From Brevibacterium permense (GTDB lineage Bacteria > Actinomycetota > Actinomycetes > Actinomycetales > Brevibacteriaceae), in the NCBI RefSeq assembly GCF_025506275.1, contig NZ_QYCP01000095.1:1-64000 (forward strand): a DNA stretch of 64,000 nt, given 5' to 3'. Positions 55,630 to 62,047 of this stretch are shown in pieces. Every line of letters starts with the position of its first letter. Positions within the stretch are counted from its first letter, which is position 1. The notes beneath the pieces are model-generated. The model was not told the origin of the DNA, made no database searches, and was given only the letters and a program-made list of their open reading frames with translations. The position numbers were made by a program, and so were the translations under genes.

Positions 55630-57009
55630 TCAGACGCGGGCACCCTCGCCGAGGCGGTACCGGGCACCCGTGTGGTCCTCGGCCAGGCGGGGGCCGGCCC
55701 CGGTGAGCTGCTCGCGCACCGTGGCACCCGCGGCCGGTTCGGGCAGGAGTCCGCGGCGGCGCAGTTCGGGTGAGACGTACTTCGTGAAGCGTTCGGCATC
55801 GGCCGGGCGCACTGCCGCGGCGATGTTGAATCCGTCGATATCGGCTTCGTCCATCCATCGTTCGAATTCGTCGACGATGGTCTCCGGCGATCCAGTGATG
55901 ACCGGTCCGCGTCCGCCGAGGGCGACGAACTCCGCGAGGTCCCGAATCGTCCAGGGTTTGTCTCCGGCCATGGTGGTGAAGGAGGCGAGCGCGGATTGGT
56001 TGGCTTCGGTCGAGACGTATTCGAGGGTGTCCTCGGGGTCAGCTCCCGAGAGGTCGACTCCGGTCCATCCGCCGAACAGGGACAGCGCGGATTCGGTGTC
56101 GACGTAGCGGCGATAGTCGGCCAGGCGAGCCTCGGCGGCTTCGTCCGTGTCGTCGACGATGACGGTGGCCAGAGCGAAGATCTTCACCGCATCACGGGCG
56201 CGTCCGCGCTCTTCGAGTCCGTCACGAACCTTGTCGACCCAGCTGCGCAGGATCTCCGGGGTCGGCCCGGAGAAGAAGATCGCCTCGGCATGGTCGAGCG
56301 CGAATTCCTGGCCGCGTTTGGATGCGCCGGCCTGGAAGAGCAGCGGGGTGCCCTGCGGTCCGGGGACGGCGAGCGCCTGACCGGGAACGGTGAAGAACTT
56401 GCCGTCGTGGCCGATGTCGTGGACCTCGTTCGGGTCGACGAAGACGTTGGCGTCGGCATCGGCTTTGAGTGCGTCCGGAGTGATCGAGCCCTCGAACAGC
56501 TTGTACATGACTTCCATGAACTCATCGGCCCGGTCGTAGCGCTCGTCGTGCGGGATCTGGCCCTTGAGCCCGAGATTGCGGGCGGCGGAGTCGACATAGC
56601 TGGTGACGATGTTCCAGGCCACACGACCGTTCGTGAAGTGATCGAGGGTGGTCAGGGTGCGGGCGAGCAGGTAGGGCTTCTCATAGGTCACCGAGGCGGT
56701 CACACCGAATCCCAGCGTCGTCGTGGCTGCGGCCATGGCGGGGACGGCGACGAGGGGGTCGAGCAGTGGGAACTGCACTCCCCCACGGTTCGTGACATCC
56801 GCGTTGCCGCCGTACACGTCATAGACGCCGAGGATGTCGGCGAGGAAGAGGGAGGAGAATCCGCCGTCCTCGAGGGTCTTGGCCAGGTCCGTCCAGAAGG
56901 ACAGCTGGGTGAATTCGTCTACTCTCGATTCCGGGTGGCGCCACAGTCCGGGTGACTGGTGGACCGGGGTCATCATGTCGAAGGCATTGAGCAGGATCGG
57001 TTTCGTCAT
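55630..57009 (-). CDS. FMN-dependent monooxygenase, NtaA/SnaA/DszA family
   Basis: Predicted 459 residues, full length. It belongs to the two-component flavin monooxygenases that oxidise nitrilotriacetate, dibenzothiophene sulfone, methyl sulfides or similar compounds with FMNH2 from a separate reductase. Signatures include NAFDMMTPVHQSPGLWRHP, the NGRVAWNIVTSY region and WRHPES. AGGAG lies 7 nt before ATG 57009. A flavin reductase gene is at 58711, and an MFS permease lies directly upstream. The substrate could be a sulfur or nitrogen compound; not determined. Confidence 0.92.
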   Translation of the reverse strand: MTKPILLNAFDMMTPVHQSPGLWRHPESRVDEFTQLSFWTDLAKTLEDGGFSSLFLADILGVYDVYGGNADVTNRGGVQFPLLDPLVAVPAMAAATTTLGFGVTASVTYEKPYLLARTLTTLDHFTNGRVAWNIVTSYVDSAARNLGLKGQIPHDERYDRADEFMEVMYKLFEGSITPDALKADADANVFVDPNEVHDIGHDGKFFTVPGQALAVPGPQGTPLLFQAGASKRGQEFALDHAEAIFFSGPTPEILRSWVDKVRDGLEERGRARDAVKIFALATVIVDDTDEAAEARLADYRRYVDTESALSLFGGWTGVDLSGADPEDTLEYVSTEANQSALASFTTMAGDKPWTIRDLAEFVALGGRGPVITGSPETIVDEFERWMDEADIDGFNIAAAVRPADAERFTKYVSPELRRRGLLPEPAAGATVREQLTGAGPRLAEDHTGARYRLGEGARV

Positions 57010-57067
57010 GGGAGTCTCCTAATCATGGTGGTGCGATGAGTGTGGGCCGAAGTAGCGGCGGGTGTGT

Positions 57068-58399
57068 TCAGGCCGCGGTGCGGGCGAGCGCTCGGGCAGG
57101 ATCTTTGGCGCCGATGGCGGCGATGAGTGAGAGGACGCACAGCAGGGTGAGGTAGCCGCAGATGAGCCACGGCGAGTGGCCGCCGGCGACGTAGAGCAGG
57201 GCCGCGACCATCGGCATGATTCCGCCGCCGATGACGGTGCCCAGCTGGTAGCCCATGTTCACACCCGAGTAGCGGACCTCGATGGGGAACTGTTCGGCGA
57301 ACCAGGCTGCCTGGGGACCGTAGACGGCATCGTGAGCCAGATTCATGCCGAGGATGACGACCAGGGGCAGCAGTCCCAGTGGGCCTGCGTCGAGGAAGGC
57401 GAAGAAGAACCAGCCGAATACTGCGATGCCGATGAGTCCGAAGATCGTCACGGGCTTGCGACCGATCCGGTCCGAGGCCCACCCCCAAGCCGGTCCGGTC
57501 ACCAGTCCGACCGCCGAGGCGATCATGACGGCTGTGACTCCCGAGGTCGAATCGCCGCGATTCTCCGCCAGGTAGCTGAGCATGTAGACGGTGATGAGGT
57601 AGAAGACGCTGTTCTGTGCCAGGCGCAGTCCGATGGTGACGAGCAGGACCCGCGGATGAGCGGTCAGCACCTCCCGCAGCGGTGCTTTGGCGACCTTTCC
57701 GGATTCCTTGAGCTCCTGGAACTCAGGTGCATCGGAGACGCCGAGGCGGATCCACAGTCCCAGTGCCACGAGCAGTGCGGAGGCGAGGAAGGGGATGCGC
57801 CAGCCGAAGGCCTCGAACGCTTCATCACTCATCAGGGTCTGGACGAGGAAGAAGGAGCTGGTGGCCAGCAGCATTCCCGCCGCCGATCCGATCTGAGTGA
57901 AGGATCCGAAGAGACCGCGTCTGCGGGCGGGCGCATGTTCGACGGACAGCAGAGCCGATCCGCCCCACTCGGCACCTGCCGACAGGCCCTGGACGATACG
58001 CAGAACGACGAGGGAGACAGCGGCCCACCAGCCGATGGCGTCGAAGTTCGGGACCAGGCCGATGAGCGTCGACGCCGTCCCCATGGACAGAAGGGAGACG
58101 ACGAGCAGAGCCTTGCGACCGACACGGTCGCCGAGGTGGCCGGCGACGATTCCGCCCAAGGGCCGAGCGAAGAATCCGACGGCGAGAGTAGCGAAGGACG
58201 CGAGTCGGCTGCCGAGCTCACTGTCGGAGGGGAAGAACTGGACGTTGAAGATCAGGGCCGCGGCGGTGCCGTAGAGGTAGAAGTCGTACCACTCGATCGT
58301 CGTCCCGGCGAAGGCCGAGGCCAGCACCCGCTTCTTTCCGGACAGGAGCCGCTGCGGCGGGTCCTGGGTGCTCGGTGCGGTGACCGGCGTCTGCGTCAT
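57068..58399 (-). CDS. MFS transporter, metabolite:H+ symporter type
   Basis: Predicted 443 residues, 12 hydrophobic segments. The first helix GTTIEWYDFYLYGTAA and the loop GHLGDRVGRKALL identify the MHS family, which imports organic acids and osmolytes. AGGAG lies 6 nt before ATG 58399. It is encoded just upstream of the monooxygenase (58 bp), probably in the same transcript, and divergent from the flavin reductase. It may import the monooxygenase substrate. Confidence 0.92.
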   Translation of the reverse strand: MTQTPVTAPSTQDPPQRLLSGKKRVLASAFAGTTIEWYDFYLYGTAAALIFNVQFFPSDSELGSRLASFATLAVGFFARPLGGIVAGHLGDRVGRKALLVVSLLSMGTASTLIGLVPNFDAIGWWAAVSLVVLRIVQGLSAGAEWGGSALLSVEHAPARRRGLFGSFTQIGSAAGMLLATSSFFLVQTLMSDEAFEAFGWRIPFLASALLVALGLWIRLGVSDAPEFQELKESGKVAKAPLREVLTAHPRVLLVTIGLRLAQNSVFYLITVYMLSYLAENRGDSTSGVTAVMIASAVGLVTGPAWGWASDRIGRKPVTIFGLIGIAVFGWFFFAFLDAGPLGLLPLVVILGMNLAHDAVYGPQAAWFAEQFPIEVRYSGVNMGYQLGTVIGGGIMPMVAALLYVAGGHSPWLICGYLTLLCVLSLIAAIGAKDPARALARTAA

Positions 58400-58710
58400 A
58401 GGGTTCTCCTCTGCGGCGGGGTCGGACGGCTCGCTTCCAGACGAGCACATGATTCGCTGAGCAATCTATGCCCGAACCCCGTCACCGGCCGCACGCTTCC
58501 GTCACGCCCCGACTCTCAGCGTCATATGCGGTCATAAGTCGTCTTCATATGAACTCGGCCACGACACCGGCGCTTCCGCTTTGCAATGATCGACCTCAAC
58601 GACCCCGACAGACGAACCCACACTCTTGGATTGCTCAACGGATCAGCGGACTTCATCGGATCAGCTGGTATTTGAGACTCCGATAACCAAACGAACGCAG
58701 AGGTGAAGGA
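58400..58710. promoter_or_regulatory. Divergent promoter region of the monooxygenase cluster
   Basis: About 310 bp. It contains a pair of closely matching 16-bp sites in opposite orientation: 58451-58466 (facing the MFS gene) and 58629-58644 (facing the flavin reductase), agreeing at 14 of 16 positions when each is read toward its gene. A direct repeat GGATCAGC (58640-58647, 58658-58665) and the palindrome TTCATATGAA (58544-58553) are also present. Confidence 0.5.
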
Positions 58711-59241
58711 ATGACACTCTTGGCAGACCGCACCGCACAGTCACCGGCCCCGGTGACCCCGGCAACACCCGAGGCTCTCCGCGAGGCCTTCTCCCATTTT
58801 CCCCAGGGAGTCGTCTTCATCGGCGCCGAAATCGATGCGGCGCCACTGGGTCTCGTCGCCTCCACCCTCACCGTCGGTGTCTCCCTCGATCCGCCTTTGG
58901 TCAGCGTCGCCGTCCAGAACACATCGACCACCTGGCCCACCCTGCGGCGAGCTCCCGAGCTGGGGATCTCCCTGCTGGGCACCGACCAAGAGCACCTGGC
59001 CAGGCAGTTGGCGGCGAAGGATCGCAGTCGACGATTCACCGGCGTCAGCCCTGAGGTCACCGCCGGAGGCGCACTGACGATCCCCGGCAGCTCAGCGTTC
59101 CTCTGGACCCGGCTCTACGATGAGGTCGCGGCCGGCGACCACACCGTGGCCCTGCTCGAGATCCTCGGCACTCGCAATGACGACGGACCCCAGGCCCTGG
59201 TCTTCCACCGCAGTGAGTTCAAGGGGCTGCGCGTTTCCTGA
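58711..59241 (+). CDS. Flavin reductase family protein
   Basis: Predicted 176 residues, typical length. The FPQGVVFIGAEID and GLVASTLTVGVSLDPPLVSV strands match the FMN-binding split-barrel reductases that supply FMNH2 to two-component monooxygenases. The ATG at 58711 has AGGTGAAGGA just upstream. It is divergent from the MFS-monooxygenase transcript, and the natural partner is the NtaA-type enzyme at 55630. Confidence 0.93.
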   Translation: MTLLADRTAQSPAPVTPATPEALREAFSHFPQGVVFIGAEIDAAPLGLVASTLTVGVSLDPPLVSVAVQNTSTTWPTLRRAPELGISLLGTDQEHLARQLAAKDRSRRFTGVSPEVTAGGALTIPGSSAFLWTRLYDEVAAGDHTVALLEILGTRNDDGPQALVFHRSEFKGLRVS

Positions 59242-59278
59242 CCCCGTCTGAACGCCATGCCCCACCCTTGACTCGCAT

Positions 59279-59294
59279 TCGAACTTGTGTTCGA
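59279..59294. promoter_or_regulatory. LexA (SOS) box upstream of the radical SAM gene
   Basis: TCGAAC-TTGT-GTTCGA is a perfect match to the actinobacterial LexA consensus TCGAAC-N4-GTTCGA. It overlaps the likely promoter: TTGACT (59268-59273), a 17-bp spacer, then TCGAAT (59291-59296), which ends 6 nt before the ATG at 59303. LexA binding should block RNA polymerase. Confidence 0.8.
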
Positions 59295-59302
59295 ATGATG
59301 TC

Positions 59303-60379
59303 ATGCGGTGGAACGAAGCGAGCGGCAGCACCGACCCCGGCACACCTGTCCTCTTCGGGGCGAAGGGACTGGTCCGGTCGGTGCAGACGCCGGAATTCTC
59401 AGGAATCACCTTCCACGAGGTGCTGGCGAAGTCGGCGCTGAACAAGGTTCCCCAGTCCAGCTCGATGCCCTTCTCCTGGACCGTCAACCCCTACCGCGGT
59501 TGCTCACACGCCTGCGTGTACTGCTTCGCCAGGAACACTCACCGATACCTCGACCTCGATTCCGGGACGGACTTCGATCGCCAGGTCGTCGTCAAGATCA
59601 ATATCGCCGACGTCCTCGCCGCCGAGGTGGCGCGCCCGAGATGGGCGCGAGACCATGTCGCGCTCGGCACGAACACCGACCCCTATCAGCGCGCCGAAGG
59701 CCGCTACTCCCTCATGCCGGGGATCATCAGCGCACTGGCCGAGCAGTCGACTCCGATGTCGATTCTGACCAAGGGCACGCTGCTGCGACGGGATCTGCCT
59801 CTGCTGGCCCGCGCTGCCGAAGACGCTCCTGTTGAGATCAGCATGTCGATCGCCGTTCACGACGACGCTCTGCAGCAGAGCCTCGAACCCGGCACGCCGA
59901 CAACGAAGGCCAGGCTGGCCACCGTGCGCGCGGCCGCCGATCTCGGGTTCGATGTCACCGTGTTCATGATGCCGATCATGCCGAAGCTCACCGACTCCCG
60001 TGACCACCTCGAATCCGCGCTTCGGGCGATCAAAGTCGCCGGAGCCGCACGAGTCGTCTACGGGGCGCTGCACCTACGTCCCGGCGCCCGCGAATGGTTC
60101 TTCGAATGGCTCGAACGCAACCACCCCGAGCTGCTACCCCGCTATCGCAGGATGTACGCCGGCTCATCCTATGCCTCGAAGGAGTATCGTCGGTGGCTCA
60201 GTGAGCGCATCAACCCCCTCATCGACCGCTATGACCTGCGCGGACGCAACGATGACGACTACCCTGCGACTTCGAGGATGCGAGGTCGCCCAGACTCGAG
60301 CCGAACGCTGGAGAAGGCGGGCGCGGCAACGGCTCCGACGCAGCAGCTCGCCGCCCCATCACAGCAGGCTCTGTTCTGA
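59303..60379 (+). CDS. Rv2578c-family radical SAM protein
   Basis: Predicted 358 residues. The radical SAM cluster ligands are Cys67, Cys71 and Cys74 in CSHACVYC. The family, named after Mycobacterium Rv2578c, resembles spore photoproduct lyase-like enzymes, but its reaction is unknown. The LexA box just upstream fits a DNA-damage role, since Rv2578c is known as a LexA-controlled gene. ATG 59303 follows a -10-like TCGAAT by 6 nt, so the mRNA is probably leaderless; an open extension of 6 codons upstream would cross the SOS box. Confidence 0.9.
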   Translation: MRWNEASGSTDPGTPVLFGAKGLVRSVQTPEFSGITFHEVLAKSALNKVPQSSSMPFSWTVNPYRGCSHACVYCFARNTHRYLDLDSGTDFDRQVVVKINIADVLAAEVARPRWARDHVALGTNTDPYQRAEGRYSLMPGIISALAEQSTPMSILTKGTLLRRDLPLLARAAEDAPVEISMSIAVHDDALQQSLEPGTPTTKARLATVRAAADLGFDVTVFMMPIMPKLTDSRDHLESALRAIKVAGAARVVYGALHLRPGAREWFFEWLERNHPELLPRYRRMYAGSSYASKEYRRWLSERINPLIDRYDLRGRNDDDYPATSRMRGRPDSSRTLEKAGAATAPTQQLAAPSQQALF

Positions 60380-60425
60380 GCCGGACCTGCGGAATAACCA
60401 TGAGATGGGCACGGTTCGCGTTGAT

Positions 60426-61148
60426 ATGAAGATTGAGATCTGGTCGGACATCGCCTGCCCCTGGTGCTATATCGGAAAACGTCGCTTCGAGGATGCCCTC
60501 GACGGCTTCGCTCACAGGGATGACGTCGACGTCCAATGGCGCAGTTTCCAGCTTGATCCGAGCCTGCCCGATCACTTCGACGGCACCGAGACCGAATACC
60601 TCAGTCAGATGAAGGGCATGCCCGCCGCTCAGGTGCGGCAGATGTTCGACCATGTCACACAGCAGGCTGCCGGAGTCGGCCTGAATTACGACTTCGACTC
60701 GATCGTCGTGGCCAACAGCTTCACCGCCCACCGCTTCCTCCACTTCGCCAAGACCCACGGACTGATGTCAGAGGCCAAGGAGATGCTGCTCTCGGGCCAC
60801 TTCGAGAAGGGTCGCGACATCGGTGACGTCGGCTACCTCGCCGAGGTGGGAAGTGAGATCGGTCTCGATCCCGACGAGGTCCGCCGGATCCTCGCAACCG
60901 ATGAATTCTCGGATGAGGTACGGGCCGACATCAGTGAGGCCCGCTCGCTCGGCGCCAATGGAGTCCCGTTCTTCGTCATCGACCGCAAGTACGGGATCTC
61001 CGGAGCCCAGCCGGCGGAGGTCTTCTCTCAGGCACTCGAGACGGCTTGGGACGAAGGACAGAAGCTCACGGTGCTCGCCGACACTCCGCAGTCAGCGGGC
61101 AAGGACTTCGCCGTCGGCGCCGTCTGCGGCCCCGACGGCTGCAACTGA
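60426..61148 (+). CDS. DsbA family oxidoreductase (FrnE-like)
   Basis: Predicted 240 residues. It begins MKIEIWSDIACPWCYIG with the CPWC active site at residues 11-14, and GVPFFVIDRKYGISGAQP near residue 180 carries the cis-Pro loop. There is no signal peptide, so it is a cytosolic thioredoxin-fold protein like FrnE. The start at 60426 follows the family N-terminus; ATG 60405 in frame is an alternative, and neither has a good Shine-Dalgarno sequence. The tail of ~25 residues ends CGPDGCN. A perfect palindromic repeat follows 12 bp after the stop. Confidence 0.9.
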   Translation: MKIEIWSDIACPWCYIGKRRFEDALDGFAHRDDVDVQWRSFQLDPSLPDHFDGTETEYLSQMKGMPAAQVRQMFDHVTQQAAGVGLNYDFDSIVVANSFTAHRFLHFAKTHGLMSEAKEMLLSGHFEKGRDIGDVGYLAEVGSEIGLDPDEVRRILATDEFSDEVRADISEARSLGANGVPFFVIDRKYGISGAQPAEVFSQALETAWDEGQKLTVLADTPQSAGKDFAVGAVCGPDGCN

Positions 61149-61160
61149 CCGAAACACCCC

Positions 61161-61228
61161 TTATTGCTACCTGACGGCGGCCCAGCAACCTCGCGCGAGG
61201 TTGCTGGGCCGCCGTCAGGTAGCAATAA
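61161..61228. repeat. Perfect 68-bp palindrome
   Basis: All 34 base pairs match with no loop; centre between 61194 and 61195. It lies between the convergent ends of the DsbA-like and TetR genes. The core is almost identical to the element at 46235-46290. It could be a bidirectional terminator, a dispersed REP-like element or the remains of a small transposable element. Confidence 0.95.
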
Positions 61229-61257
61229 CAAGAGGTCTAGGCAGGGCTGTCTGCTGA

Positions 61258-61914
61258 TCAGAGCAGGGGAACGCTCGGGTAGCGCACAGCGCCGTCCGGG
61301 GCGGTCACCGGTGCGCCCAGCATTCCCGCCGCCGCATCGATGAGGAAGCGGCCGACCTGCTCCCAGCTGCCCTTATTGGCGTCTTCATTCATCTTCGCCT
61401 CCTGGTCGGCGCAGACGCCGACGACCATGCTCCCCAGCAGATAGGCGCGACCGCGCAGAACCCTTTCGGGGATCCCGTCGACCGCTCCGTTAATGAATCT
61501 CAGGTCATCGGGCAGGTCCGCGTTCCCGATCACCTCTTTGGCCACCTCGACGGCGGAGGGAACAGCCGAGATCTGAGACATGAACTGCGCCCGCCAGCTC
61601 GGCTTCGGAAGACTGTCGAGCAGCTCGATGAGCGGGCGAAGACGAGTCGTGACGAGCTCGTGGATGTTCGGTGTCCCGCCCAGTTGCTCCGTCAGCTCAC
61701 GCCTGCGCCGAGTCATTTCGTCATGGTGGCGCTCGACGAGTGCGCGCAGCAGCCCCTCGCGGCCGCCGAAATGGTAAGCGATCGCCGAGTGATTCGCGGC
61801 CCCCGCGTGTTCGACGATGCGCCTGTTCGATACCGCATCGATCCCGTTGCGCGCGAACAGCTCTTCGGCAGCGTCGAGCAGGGCATCCCGCGCCCGGTCA
61901 CTCTGGATGGTCAT
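61258..61914 (-). CDS. TetR/AcrR-family transcriptional regulator
   Basis: Predicted 218 residues. The HTH lies at about 5-50 (ARNGIDAVSNRRIVEHAGAAN, then AIAYHFGG). The C-terminal ligand domain is of the TetR_C type but unassigned. It is divergent from the duplicated membrane protein gene across 133 bp that contain a 20-bp palindrome, so it most likely represses that gene and perhaps itself. ATG 61914 has GAGGG almost touching it. Confidence 0.9.
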   Translation of the reverse strand: MTIQSDRARDALLDAAEELFARNGIDAVSNRRIVEHAGAANHSAIAYHFGGREGLLRALVERHHDEMTRRRRELTEQLGGTPNIHELVTTRLRPLIELLDSLPKPSWRAQFMSQISAVPSAVEVAKEVIGNADLPDDLRFINGAVDGIPERVLRGRAYLLGSMVVGVCADQEAKMNEDANKGSWEQVGRFLIDAAAGMLGAPVTAPDGAVRYPSVPLL

Positions 61915-61965
61915 TCCCTCATCTTTCCATTCGCTCTCGAAATCACAAGTTCTCGATTTTACGAT

Positions 61966-61985
61966 TTTAAGTCACGTGTCTTAAA
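61966..61985. promoter_or_regulatory. 20-bp palindrome, candidate TetR operator
   Basis: TTTAAG-CACGTG-CTTAAA arms with a single mismatched pair (TTTAAGTCACGTGTCTTAAA), in the middle of the divergent region 61915-62047. The position and symmetry suit binding by the adjacent TetR protein. Confidence 0.6.
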
Positions 61986-62047
61986 CTGGCGAAGTTCACC
62001 GTGGTCGACGAAGATCATACGACTTCCGATCCTTGAAGGGGACGACA

